64,000 nt of DNA from assembly GCA_900541345.1 (NCBI GenBank), contig UQJE01000002.1:1-64000 (forward strand). Reading direction: 5' to 3'. Under the pieces are notes generated by a model. That model was not told where the DNA came from. It ran no database searches and was given only the letters and a program-made list of their open reading frames with translations. Below are positions 49,841 to 58,490 of this stretch, piece by piece. This DNA is from an uncultured Blautia sp. GTDB taxonomy: Bacteria > Bacillota > Clostridia > Lachnospirales > Lachnospiraceae. The position numbers and the translations under genes are program-made. Numbering within the stretch: the first letter of the stretch is position 1; every line of letters begins with the position of its first letter.

Positions 49841-50884
49841 TTAAGAAGTCTTATTTTTTAACTTTTCACATATTTTCTGAAATTCCGGTTCCTGACGCAC
49901 AAAATCAAGCTCTTCATCTTTCTCCATTGCTCTTTTAAACATCTCCAGCAAATCCCTTGCCCCTTCTTTATAAAAGTCCATATGGGAATAAAACTCTGAT
50001 TCTGTAAATTCGTAAATGTCCATATCTTTGTTTTCAAAGCAGGAAAAAGCTTTCAGAAAACGATGTTTATCTTTGTCATGAACTGCCATAATAAGTTCAG
50101 GAGAGATTTCCATATATTTCCCCATTTCCATAAGAGAAGCAAGATGTTTCTGCTTATCTGCAATTTTTTCTGCCTTGTCCATATCTTCTTCTTTTAAGGC
50201 AAGGCTTAAAATCCCGTTAAAAGCGCCGTTCATATCATAAAAACAGGAAAAAAGAATTTTTTCATAAGCAGAATATGCCTCTTCTCTTTTTTCCTGGGCT
50301 GCATATAAATTGCCCTGAAGCTGCCTTTTGTTGATTTTTCTCTCTCTGATTTTATCAAGACAATCCTGCGCCTTCTGGTATTCTTTCTTTTCCATAAGCA
50401 GAATCATAAGAGCCATTGCAGCAGATTCTCTTATTTCTTCCTGCTCATCTTTAAGTGCTTTTTCATAGAGAAGAAAAATCTTTTCTTCCTGTTCTCTGCT
50501 TTTTTCCAGACCGTAGAGCACACAGCAGCCATTTAATATCTGGGCACAAATAAGAATTAGCTGCCCGCAGTTTGGATATTCCCGGATTTTCTCCTCAGAA
50601 AATACAAAAGCTGCTTCCAGCCCCTTTTCTTTCACGCACTGGCGAAGCTCTTCTCCTATTTCCGAAATTTCCCGCTCTGTAAGCTTTTCTCTGTAGGATA
50701 AAAGCGTATCTGTTGTAATTCCAAGCAGCCTTGCAACTGGCGCAAGAAGAGCCACATCCGGAAGTGTATTTCCATTTTCCCACTTGTTGACAGCAGAAGC
50801 GGTAACTCCGAGACAGCCTGCCATTTCCTCCTGTGTCATTTCCTTTTCTTTTCTGTATTTTCTTATTACTGCTCCAATTTCCAT
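49841..50884 (-). CDS. XRE-family regulator with helical-repeat C-terminus
   Basis: A 347-residue protein: an N-terminal Cro/CI helix-turn-helix (MTQEEMAGCLGVTASAVNKW, residues 16-35) followed by about 270 residues of Lys/Glu-rich paired helices, like TPR arrays. That layout is common for clostridial regulators that sense a peptide or partner protein. ATG at 50884 follows GGGAGG. A dyad at 50919-50937 overlaps its likely -10, suggesting self-repression. Target genes unknown. Confidence 0.75.
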   Translation of the reverse strand: MEIGAVIRKYRKEKEMTQEEMAGCLGVTASAVNKWENGNTLPDVALLAPVARLLGITTDTLLSYREKLTEREISEIGEELRQCVKEKGLEAAFVFSEEKIREYPNCGQLILICAQILNGCCVLYGLEKSREQEEKIFLLYEKALKDEQEEIRESAAMALMILLMEKKEYQKAQDCLDKIRERKINKRQLQGNLYAAQEKREEAYSAYEKILFSCFYDMNGAFNGILSLALKEEDMDKAEKIADKQKHLASLMEMGKYMEISPELIMAVHDKDKHRFLKAFSCFENKDMDIYEFTESEFYSHMDFYKEGARDLLEMFKRAMEKDEELDFVRQEPEFQKICEKLKNKTS

Positions 50885-50918
50885 CGTCGAAACCTCCCGT
50901 TGTTTTTCCATCGGCCTT

Positions 50919-50937
50919 TGGTATATTTATAATACCA
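50919..50937. promoter_or_regulatory. Dyad over the promoter of the XRE gene
   Basis: TGGTAT / ATACCA arms (6 bp) around 7 bp, containing TATTAT on the minus strand 50 bp before the ATG. Suits an autoregulatory operator. Confidence 0.4.
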
Positions 50938-51007
50938 TTTCCCCGGATTCTTCACAACGGAGCCGCAGGCAACTACAGAGAAAAAAAACTTTCCCGGTGC
51001 TCATAGC

Positions 51008-51538
51008 TTATCTGTCTTTTTCTTTTTTAAGCTTTCTTACCGTTTCCAGGGGAAGCCCTATTCTCTCTGCAATCATCTTCTCATCCAAAATATCAAGAAG
51101 ATTTCTGGCATTATTAAGTTTCGTCTCCTGTTCTCCTGTCCTTATTCCCTCTTTCATTCCCTTTTCTATTCCCTCTTCCAGTAATAGTTGTCCCAGTCTT
51201 GTCATGCGAACCGCCTCCTTTACATCTTCCATATCCGCAAAATCTAAAAACTTGTCTGCCATTGCGTATATCACCGCCTCTATCTTTTGAATATCTTCTT
51301 TTATTTTTTCATCTTTTGTATTTTGCAGAATTGAAAATGCAGACAAAATACGTTCCTTTTGTCCCATTTCTCCTCCCATTAAAGGACACAGTGTCAGAAT
51401 CGCCAGTTCGTGACGCGTAAGCATCTCTCCACATTTTATCTTCTGTCTGAATTCCTCCAGTATACTGTCTGCATTTCTGTCTCTCATAATAATGGGAATC
51501 ACACTGTATGTATTCACACCCTCAGTCAGTTCTGTCAT
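51008..51538 (-). pseudogene. C-terminal fragment of a PD-(D/E)XK nuclease-family transposase (Rpn-like)
   Basis: The 176-residue frame matches only the C-terminal half of Rpn/PD-(D/E)XK proteins: LTLCPLMGGEMGQKERI, IEAVIYAMADKFL and the Glu/Gly-rich EEGIEKGMKEGIRTGEQE tail. The N-terminal nuclease domain (usually 150 residues more) is missing. Just upstream a ribosome site and a 9-codon start (MKGKKVRKN, ATG near 51574) end in a stop, possibly the old N-terminus cut off by a deletion. Confidence 0.6.
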
Positions 51539-51829
51539 TGGTTTTTTAATTTTTCCTGACTTTTTTACCCTTCATTATCGTCCTTTCCGCAAAGTATACG
51601 GAGTATTACTTTAACTATATCAAAAAAACAAAACTGGGACAACGGCTTTGCTGATTACTTTTTATATAATTTTGTGTGTGAAAAATCCCCTGAACCGGGA
51701 AGATATAAATATAAGAATTGATTTATTCCGGCAATACTCCATACACCGTTATCTTAAAGACAGACTATTCTATTTGCATTTAAATGTCAATAATCTAAAA
51801 CAATTTTATATTTTTTTCACAAACTAATA
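51539..51829. other. Intergenic stretch, mostly featureless
   Basis: AT-rich DNA between the nuclease remnant and the pot operon terminator. Apart from the short residual start of the nuclease gene near 51574, no gene, RNA or repeat is recognised. Confidence 0.5.
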
Positions 51830-51874
51830 CCGGAGGGTGGATAAAAGAATTTCTGTCTTTTATCTTCCCTCCGG
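51830..51874 (-). terminator. Terminator of the pot operon
   Basis: 19-bp stem with two central mismatches (CCGGAGGG plus GATAAAAGA arms) and a 7-nt loop, 11 bp after the potCD stop codon. Confidence 0.75.
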
Positions 51875-51884
51875 CATTCATTAT

Positions 51885-53774
51885 CTACGCATTACTTGCG
51901 GCTATTTTTACCCTGCTCCACAGATTACTGATGATCTGCTTTGTTTTTTCGTTATAGACAAAAACCTCGTCCATCTTATTTCCGGAACGCGGAATATAGG
52001 AATCGATACCCTCATAATCTCCGCCCTCTCCTGACAGCGTATCCATTACTTCCTGATTTGAAGAGGTATATCCCACATAACTGGAGTTATCATAAGCTCC
52101 TTCATAGTTTGTCGCATAATTAATATAGGCATGTGCCAGTTCCGGATTTTTTGCATTTTTCGGAATGACCATCGCATCAGACCAGAGATTTGTTCCTGTC
52201 TCCGGCAGATAATATCCCATATTTTCATTCTCTGATATGACATATGTTGCATCACCTGAATAAATCAGTCCCAGAGCTTTTCTTCCCTGCGCCATATTAT
52301 CAATAATTTCATCTGTCACTATTTCCGGTTCCATTGTCTGCACACATTTTACAAGCCACTCATAAGCCTCATTAATTTCCTTCTCATTTTCTGTATTCAT
52401 AGAATATCCTAGAGCTTTCAGCGCCATCATAAAAGAATCTCTTTCTGAATCGTAAAGATAAATATCACCCTTATATTTCTCATTCAGGAAAATATTGTAT
52501 CCCTGCTCTTCCAGATCTTTTATGTCCACCTTTGTCTTATCATATACAATTCCGGCTGTTCCCCAGAAGTATGGAACCGAATATTCATTTTTCGGATCAT
52601 ATGGAAGTCCTTTCACATCCTCTGTCAAAAGATCTATACAGTCCAGTTTTGAATGATCCAGCTTCTGGAGAAGATCTTCCTGAATCAATCTCTGAATCAT
52701 ATAATCACTTGGAACAAGAATATCATAAGACTCTCCGTTAACTACCTTGATATACATCTGCTCGTTGGAGTCAAAATTTTCCATAACGACAGTTGCACCT
52801 GTCTCCTCCTCAAAGTTTCTAATGATATTTTCGCCTGTATATTCTCCCCAGTTATAAAGATGCAGCGTCTGTCCTTCAAAGGGACGGGATGCTTTTCCAC
52901 CACTGAACTGGAATACAGAAACAACAATGAGTACAAGAGCGGTTGTAGCTGCTGCCACTGGAAGGAAATATCTTCTTCCCGTAGTCTCTCTTTTTTCTCT
53001 TTTTGCTGCAATAAGAGGAATCACATTAATAAGAATCAACACGATCGTAATGATCACGACAACAAGCGTTGACACAGCATTAATACTCGGATTCATTCTC
53101 CTGCTCATAGTATAAACCATGATGCTCAGGTTTTTTACGCCCCGCCCTGTTACAAAATAAGAAATAATAAAATCATCTACAGACATTGTAAAGGCAATCA
53201 ACGCGCCGGATACAATACCGGGCGTAATCTGCGGAACAATAACCTTAATCAGTGCCTTCCACGGAGTTGCGCCCAAATCCATTGCGGCATCTGCAAGATT
53301 CGGATCGAGAGAGCGGATTTTCGGCATAACGGAAAGCATAACATAAGGAATACAAAATGCAATATGCGCCAGAAGCATTGTCATATATCCCTTTTCTACA
53401 CGGAAAGTAATAAACAAAAGCATCAGTCCGATGGCTGTTACAATTTCCGGATTCATCATAGGTAGGTTATTCACCTGCTCTACTAGCTGTCTGACAATTT
53501 TCTTTGATTTACTGAGTCCGATTGCAGAAATTGTTCCTACCACAGTCGCCACAAACGTTGCAATTAAAGCCACTCCAAAAGTCGTGTACAGCGCTTCCAT
53601 CATATCTCCGGATTCCAGCATATGCTTATACCATCTGAGAGAAAAGCCGCTGAAGCTTGTAAGAGATTTCCCTTCATTGAAGGAAAATACAATCATATAC
53701 AAAATGGGAAGATAAAAGAAAACAATCATTAATGTCATAAGAATCTTCCCGAATAAACGGTTGTTTTTTTTCAT
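51885..53774 (-). CDS. potCD: Spermidine/putrescine ABC permease fused to binding protein (PotC-PotD)
   Basis: A 629-residue fusion. Residues 1-265 are PotC, six membrane helices with the EAA loop AAMDLGATPWKALIKVIVPQ; a further membrane helix near 275-295 leads out of the cell into PotD, residues 300-629, which begins LHLYNWGEYTGENIIRNFEE and keeps the acidic polyamine-site pattern (LWSDAMVIPKNAKN). The fusion ties the receptor to the transporter, replacing a lipoprotein anchor. AAGGAGGAG before the ATG; 4 bp after potB. Confidence 0.92.
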   Translation of the reverse strand: MKKNNRLFGKILMTLMIVFFYLPILYMIVFSFNEGKSLTSFSGFSLRWYKHMLESGDMMEALYTTFGVALIATFVATVVGTISAIGLSKSKKIVRQLVEQVNNLPMMNPEIVTAIGLMLLFITFRVEKGYMTMLLAHIAFCIPYVMLSVMPKIRSLDPNLADAAMDLGATPWKALIKVIVPQITPGIVSGALIAFTMSVDDFIISYFVTGRGVKNLSIMVYTMSRRMNPSINAVSTLVVVIITIVLILINVIPLIAAKREKRETTGRRYFLPVAAATTALVLIVVSVFQFSGGKASRPFEGQTLHLYNWGEYTGENIIRNFEEETGATVVMENFDSNEQMYIKVVNGESYDILVPSDYMIQRLIQEDLLQKLDHSKLDCIDLLTEDVKGLPYDPKNEYSVPYFWGTAGIVYDKTKVDIKDLEEQGYNIFLNEKYKGDIYLYDSERDSFMMALKALGYSMNTENEKEINEAYEWLVKCVQTMEPEIVTDEIIDNMAQGRKALGLIYSGDATYVISENENMGYYLPETGTNLWSDAMVIPKNAKNPELAHAYINYATNYEGAYDNSSYVGYTSSNQEVMDTLSGEGGDYEGIDSYIPRSGNKMDEVFVYNEKTKQIISNLWSRVKIAASNA

Positions 53775-53778
53775 TCTC

Positions 53779-54615
53779 TTACTCCTCCTTTCCGCCCTGG
53801 TTTCGCACTTCTACCCTTCTTACGGCCATCATAAGAAGCATCATAATAATTGCCATGATCATGGAAATGGCGCTTCCAAAGTTCCACTCTCCGACTGTAA
53901 TAAACTGGTTTTCTATCATATTTCCGATAAGGAAATACTGTCCGCCTCCAAGAAGCTTCGGAATAAAGAAGGAACTGATCGCAGGCAGAAATACCAGCGT
54001 AATACCATTGATTACACCAGGAATGGAAAGCGGGAGAGTAACTCTTCGGAATGTCTGAACAGGTCTTGCTCCCAGGTCTGCACTTGCCTGCAAAAGCGCC
54101 TGATCCATTTTACAAAGAGAAGTATGAATCTGCAGGATCATAAACGGAAGGAAGTTATAAACCATACCGAGAAGTACAGCCCCTTCTGTGTACAAAAGCT
54201 CCATATCTCCCAGACCAAATATACCTAAAAACTTCTGAACCAGTCCGCCTTCACTTAAAAGACCAATCCATGCGTAAGTTCTTACAAGCATATTAATCCA
54301 CATAGGAATCGTAATGCATAAAATCAAAATATTCTGTGCCTTTTCACTGCTTCTTGCAATAAAATAAGCCACAGGGTATCCAAGTAAAAGACAGACAACG
54401 GTTGTCTTTACTGCAATCATAATAGAGCGCCAGAGAATCAATAAAAAGTCATGGTCGGTAAAAAAAGTGACATAATGCTCCAGCGTAAAACTGAATGTTA
54501 TAATGCTGTTTCCAGAGTCCATAAAAGAATATACTGCAATCAGTCCCATAGGAAGAAGCAGCATCATAACAGCCCACACAATATACGGAATCGCAAGATG
54601 TGAAAATTTTTTCAT
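53779..54615 (-). CDS. potB: Spermidine/putrescine ABC permease PotB
   Basis: A 278-residue membrane protein with six helices and the EAA motif LLQASADLGARPVQTFRRVT near residue 168, which docks on PotA. The ATG overlaps the potA stop by one base (TGATG). Second membrane subunit besides the PotC part of PotCD. Confidence 0.92.
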   Translation of the reverse strand: MKKFSHLAIPYIVWAVMMLLLPMGLIAVYSFMDSGNSIITFSFTLEHYVTFFTDHDFLLILWRSIMIAVKTTVVCLLLGYPVAYFIARSSEKAQNILILCITIPMWINMLVRTYAWIGLLSEGGLVQKFLGIFGLGDMELLYTEGAVLLGMVYNFLPFMILQIHTSLCKMDQALLQASADLGARPVQTFRRVTLPLSIPGVINGITLVFLPAISSFFIPKLLGGGQYFLIGNMIENQFITVGEWNFGSAISMIMAIIMMLLMMAVRRVEVRNQGGKEE

Positions 54616-56192
54616 CAGTATCCCACCTTTGACATAACATGAATATCTTCCGGGAAGAATGTCAGGCCGACCTCCTGACCTTCCTTAAAGTAATCTGTTG
54701 TATGAATTTTCATTTCCCGTCCAGTTGTCCAGAATGTAATTTTATAAATTCCTTCTGTGACATTTTCCGGTTCAAAATCATAATCCACACTTAAATCCAC
54801 ACTTTGATTTTCATCACTCAGCTTCCATCCCTGCGCATTTGCCCATGTTTTTAAATCTGTATCAAGCGCCTGTGACTCTAAAATTTCATCTACTGTTTTC
54901 TGGAAGTTAAAAGCCATAACTGCCTCATTTGCCTTCTCATTTTTTACAAACGGCTGGTCAACAACATAAATCGTCCGTTCAATCCTTGTTCCATTTACAG
55001 TAGTAAAGGCTACCGGATACTGTCCCTCTTCTTTCGCAACTTCATACTCTACTTTTGCAATGGAAACGTACTCTTCATCTTCCACTGTCCATGCCTGGGC
55101 ATTTGAAAGAGCAATTACTTCTTTATCATCAAGAGTCTCCACATCATCCACATCTACATAGAAGTTATTCGCACTTATTTTTTCTTTTCCATCCTCGCTT
55201 GTCACATCCTGATTTCGGATTACTCTCATGTTTACAGTCACACTTGTTCCCGGAACTGTTTCTACGATGATTTCATAATGAACGCCCTTAAATAAAACGC
55301 TTAATACTTCTCCTGTAAGCTTTCCATCCTCAAGAGGTACAATATCAATATCCTCCGGACGAATTACCACATCCACAGACTCATTTTCTTTAAATCCAAA
55401 ATCCACACAGTCAAACACCACATCATCAAAGCGTACCTTATAATCCTCAAGCATCGTTCCCGGAATCAGATTGCTCTCCCCGATAAAATTAGCTACAAAA
55501 CGGTTTGACGGCTCATTATAAATATCCTCCGGAGAACCAACCTGCTGGATTTCTCCATTATTCATAACCACAATCTTATCCGACATAGTAAGAGCCTCTT
55601 CCTGATCATGGGTAACGAAAATAAAAGTAATTCCTACTTCCTGCTGGATTCTTTTCAGCTCATACTGCATTTCCTTTCGCATTTTCAGGTCAAGTGCTGC
55701 CAGGGGCTCATCCAGGAGAAGGACCTTCGGCTCGTTTACGAGCGCTCTGGCGATGGCAACTCTCTGCTGCTGCCCTCCGGAAAGTAGCGTCGTATTTTTC
55801 TTCTCATAGCCTTCAAGTCCTATAAGCTTCAGCATTTTCATAACCTTCTGGTCAATAATATCCTTGCTGACTTTTTTCAGTTTTAAGCCAAAAGCAATGT
55901 TTTCATACACATTTAAGTGAGGAAACAGTGCATATTTCTGAAAAACCGTATTTAATTCCCTTTCATAAGGCGGCTTTTTACTAATTTCCTCTCCATCAAA
56001 AATCACCTGACCTTCGTCTGCGTCAAGAAACCCTCCCAGAATCCGCAGAAGAGTTGTTTTTCCGCATCCACTTGGTCCAAGCAATGTAACAAATTCATTT
56101 TCGTATATGTCCAGATTGACTCCTTTTAAAACAATCTGTCCATCAAAGTTTTTCACAATATTGCGAAATTCAATGATTTTTTTACTTTCCAT
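54615..56192 (-). CDS. potA: Spermidine/putrescine ABC ATPase PotA with duplicated inserted domain
   Basis: A 525-residue protein, about 150 longer than usual. Residues 1-240 are a normal ABC ATPase: Walker [10 protein letters not shown] near 40, [15 protein letters not shown] near 137, Walker [18 protein letters not shown] domain begins near 275 ([21 protein letters not shown]), is interrupted near 325-480, and ends [18 protein letters not shown]. The insert contains two similar beta-rich units ([13 protein letters not shown] and [13 protein letters not shown] mark matching points), like Ig-fold repeats of surface proteins. ATG at 56192 has GGGAGG 7 bp upstream. Confidence 0.9.
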   Translation of the reverse strand: MESKKIIEFRNIVKNFDGQIVLKGVNLDIYENEFVTLLGPSGCGKTTLLRILGGFLDADEGQVIFDGEEISKKPPYERELNTVFQKYALFPHLNVYENIAFGLKLKKVSKDIIDQKVMKMLKLIGLEGYEKKNTTLLSGGQQQRVAIARALVNEPKVLLLDEPLAALDLKMRKEMQYELKRIQQEVGITFIFVTHDQEEALTMSDKIVVMNNGEIQQVGSPEDIYNEPSNRFVANFIGESNLIPGTMLEDYKVRFDDVVFDCVDFGFKENESVDVVIRPEDIDIVPLEDGKLTGEVLSVLFKGVHYEIIVETVPGTSVTVNMRVIRNQDVTSEDGKEKISANNFYVDVDDVETLDDKEVIALSNAQAWTVEDEEYVSIAKVEYEVAKEEGQYPVAFTTVNGTRIERTIYVVDQPFVKNEKANEAVMAFNFQKTVDEILESQALDTDLKTWANAQGWKLSDENQSVDLSVDYDFEPENVTEGIYKITFWTTGREMKIHTTDYFKEGQEVGLTFFPEDIHVMSKVGY

Positions 56193-56766
56193 TGCTAATC
56201 CTCCCTCGTATCTTTTCTTTTGTTTCTTCATCCAGAAACTCCCGGATTTCCTCCAGTTTTTCATCTCCCTGGAAGTATTTTTTTCCATAAGAGAGATTAA
56301 ATTTATAATCAAATCCTTCCGGATTTTTTCCCTGAATATGCTGAAGAATTGTTTCTCCCTTATCAAACGCTTTTACAAATCTGGCTTCCGGCGTGACTCC
56401 ACTTTCATATTCCTCCCAGAGGGAAATATAAAAATCCCTGTGTCTGTCAGGAAGCATTCTAAACACCTCCTGTATATCCCGCCGCTCTGCCTCTTCCTTT
56501 TCTTTGGAAGAAAATACAGAATTTGCTGATATATCCCCTGTATAAATCTCTCCCATATCATGAATGAGCGCCATAAGAATCACCTTATATTTATCAAGCT
56601 GTGGAAATTCTTCAAGAAAAACTGCTGCCATAAGTGCAAGACGCCAGGAATGCTCCGCTGTACTCTCCCTTCGTCCTTCACTTGTCCAGGCTGTCCGCGT
56701 AACAGATTTAAGAGACTCTGCCGCCTTCATAAAATCCATATATTCATTTAAGTTTTTCATAAGCAA
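56182..56766 (-). CDS. HD-domain nucleotidase, YfbR-like
   Basis: A 194-residue HD phosphohydrolase. Ligands: AEHSWR near residue 38, [12 protein letters not shown] near 66, and KAFDKGE near 133, the pattern of 5'-deoxynucleotidase YfbR. Start is TTG at 56766 or ATG at 56760. It overlaps the GNAT gene upstream and potA downstream by about 11 bp, so all are one transcript, though no link to polyamines is evident. Confidence 0.8.
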   Translation of the reverse strand: MLMKNLNEYMDFMKAAESLKSVTRTAWTSEGRRESTAEHSWRLALMAAVFLEEFPQLDKYKVILMALIHDMGEIYTGDISANSVFSSKEKEEAERRDIQEVFRMLPDRHRDFYISLWEEYESGVTPEARFVKAFDKGETILQHIQGKNPEGFDYKFNLSYGKKYFQGDEKLEEIREFLDEETKEKIRGRISNGK

Positions 56767-57223
56767 TTCGCTGGCTTCCTTCTTCTGTGAAAATCATCCC
56801 GCATTTTGTAAATCCATTCTTTTCAATGGCTCTCTGCATAATTTTGTTATCTTCATGTGTATCAATTCGAAGATGGGGAATGATTTCTTCACAGTAAGAA
56901 ACAGCCTTTTTCAAAATTCCTCTTTCCTTACCATTCCCCGCAATTCTGTGAATCGTTCCGTACGTTTCACTGGAAAGCCAATGTCCTTCGTGAATCGTAT
57001 TGTATGTGGGGTCTTCTCCTATTTTAAAGAAAAACACACCTGACACTTCCTCTTCTTCTATCACATACAGGTGCTTATTTTTTATATCATTTAAAACGGT
57101 TTCTTCCGGGGGATAATTTTTTCCCCATTGTGATGGATTTCCATTTTCCGCCATAAATCCTCTTGCATACTCATATATATTCAGAATCAGCGGTAAATCT
57201 CTGGATTCTGCCAGTCTGATCAT
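56744..57223 (-). CDS. GNAT family N-acetyltransferase
   Basis: A 159-residue acetyltransferase (IRLAESRDLPLILNIYEYAR at the start; NKIMQRAIEKNGFTKCGMI at the end). It heads the pot operon. Acetylation of imported polyamines is an attractive guess, but the sequence is closer to general GNATs than to SpeG. CGGAGG is 8 bp before the ATG. Confidence 0.8.
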   Translation of the reverse strand: MIRLAESRDLPLILNIYEYARGFMAENGNPSQWGKNYPPEETVLNDIKNKHLYVIEEEEVSGVFFFKIGEDPTYNTIHEGHWLSSETYGTIHRIAGNGKERGILKKAVSYCEEIIPHLRIDTHEDNKIMQRAIEKNGFTKCGMIFTEEGSQRIAYEKLK

Positions 57224-57292
57224 CTCTTATCCTCCGTTGGCTTTTTTATTTATGTATCTGCAGGTTTCACTTTTTGCGAACTTTGCATTACT

Positions 57293-57321
57293 ATCATATT
57301 AAATATAAACACAAATTACAA
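57293..57321 (-). promoter_or_regulatory. Promoter of the GNAT-HD-pot operon
   Basis: TTGTAA (57321-57316), 17-bp spacer, TATGAT (57298-57293) on the minus strand, 70 bp before the ATG at 57223. Confidence 0.6.
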
Positions 57322-57338
57322 GTATTGATTAATACAAA

Positions 57339-57373
57339 AAGAGGAGGCCTTATCAAATAAGGTTACTCCTCTT
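57339..57373 (-). terminator. Terminator of the sugar operon
   Basis: AAGAGGAG / CTCCTCTT outer arms with inner CCTTAT / ATAAGG, followed by TTTTTGT on the minus strand, 30 bp after the stop at 57404. Confidence 0.85.
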
Positions 57374-57403
57374 CCGTCAATCAGTATCTTTTAATTCTTC
57401 AAA

Positions 57404-58420
57404 TTAATATTCCATCTGGCGATAATATCTTCTGGTTGTTAAAGGATGATTTCTTTCTTTTTCCAAATGGCAGCTTAATCTTTCTGTTATAACGTACATA
57501 ATCATCGGGGAAACAATTTTTCTAAATTCCGGATCTGTAAATGGAAGTTCAATTTCTTTTGTATCAAATACATTGATAACTTTTGTAATCTTCTTTGAAA
57601 AATCCATTACTCTGTCCATAAGTGGTCTTGTTTCATCTTCTCCATAAAACAGAATCAAACTTGTATCTTCTTCCACAAGCTCTAATGTACCGTGGAAATA
57701 CTCTGCTGCATGAATTGATTTTGTTCTAATCCACTGCATTTCTTCCAGAATACACATTGCATAATCGTATGCTTCTCCCCACATCATACCGGAACCAATT
57801 ACCATATGATAGTCTGTATCTTTGTGTTCTGCTGCCATTTTAGCGCATCTGTCTTCATACTGTTCCTTTGCCTTGATAAGATATGGCACAATCTTTGCAT
57901 ACTCTTCTACAAATTTATCATACTTGTCAAACTCACCTGCGTTTTTAAGAAATCTTGCAAGCAGTGTAATCATATATGTATAAATTGCTTCGCATAAACA
58001 ATCGTCTTCTGCAAAACTAAATAATTTATAATCTGCGAACTCACAAACCGGTGTGTTATCATTAGATACATATACGACTGTTCTTGCACCTGCTTCTTTA
58101 CAGAACTTAGCTGCCGCTACAATTTCTTTTGTATTTCCGCTTCTGGTAGAAAATACGCATACACTGTCTTTTGTAAATCTCTTATGTCCGGCTGCCATAA
58201 ACTCTGCCGCAATCACACTATGTGTTTCAATTTTGTCTGTTGTTGTTTCCAGCCAATATTTCATTGGAAGGGAATGTGCGTATGTTCCGCCACAGCCAAT
58301 AAAGAAAATATTGCTGTATCCTTCCTCACAGATTTTATCAACTGCTGCCTCAATCTGCGGTCTGAGAGCAATTGCATCGTTGACTACTTTTTCGTATCTT
58401 GGTTCATTAAAATTAAACAT
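57404..58420 (-). CDS. SIS-domain sugar isomerase/deglycase, FrlB-like
   Basis: A 338-residue two-SIS-domain protein. FFIGCGGTYAHSLPMKYWLE near residue 40, FSTRSGNTKEIVAAAKFC near 92, EYFHGTLELVEED near 245 and the C-terminal RRYYRQMEY match the FrlB group, which cleaves 6-phospho-Amadori products (fructoselysine-6-P) into glucose-6-P and amine. GGGAGG before the ATG. Last gene of the operon, with a possible own operator at 58446-58490. The actual substrate is unknown; agreement with FrlC-like gene at 60711 supports an Amadori role. Confidence 0.75.
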   Translation of the reverse strand: MFNFNEPRYEKVVNDAIALRPQIEAAVDKICEEGYSNIFFIGCGGTYAHSLPMKYWLETTTDKIETHSVIAAEFMAAGHKRFTKDSVCVFSTRSGNTKEIVAAAKFCKEAGARTVVYVSNDNTPVCEFADYKLFSFAEDDCLCEAIYTYMITLLARFLKNAGEFDKYDKFVEEYAKIVPYLIKAKEQYEDRCAKMAAEHKDTDYHMVIGSGMMWGEAYDYAMCILEEMQWIRTKSIHAAEYFHGTLELVEEDTSLILFYGEDETRPLMDRVMDFSKKITKVINVFDTKEIELPFTDPEFRKIVSPMIMYVITERLSCHLEKERNHPLTTRRYYRQMEY

Positions 58421-58445
58421 TTTTTTGACCTCCCGTTTTATATTT

Positions 58446-58490
58446 AACTTGTATTATCTTGTAATGTTATAATACATTATAATACAAGTT
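58446..58490. promoter_or_regulatory. Long dyad between the kinase and FrlB-like genes
   Basis: AACTTGTATTAT / ATAATACAAGTT perfect 12-bp arms with a nested AATGT-TATAAT-ACATT palindrome, overlapping the kinase stop codon. It has no T-run and contains TATAAT and TTGTAT on the minus strand, so it looks like an operator/promoter of the GntR type (TTGTAT...ATACAA) rather than a terminator. Confidence 0.5.

Noticed and set aside
58446..58490. Terminator between the kinase and the SIS gene
   Set aside because: The dyad is AT-rich, has a large loop and no T-run after it, and overlaps the kinase stop codon; it reads better as an operator or promoter.
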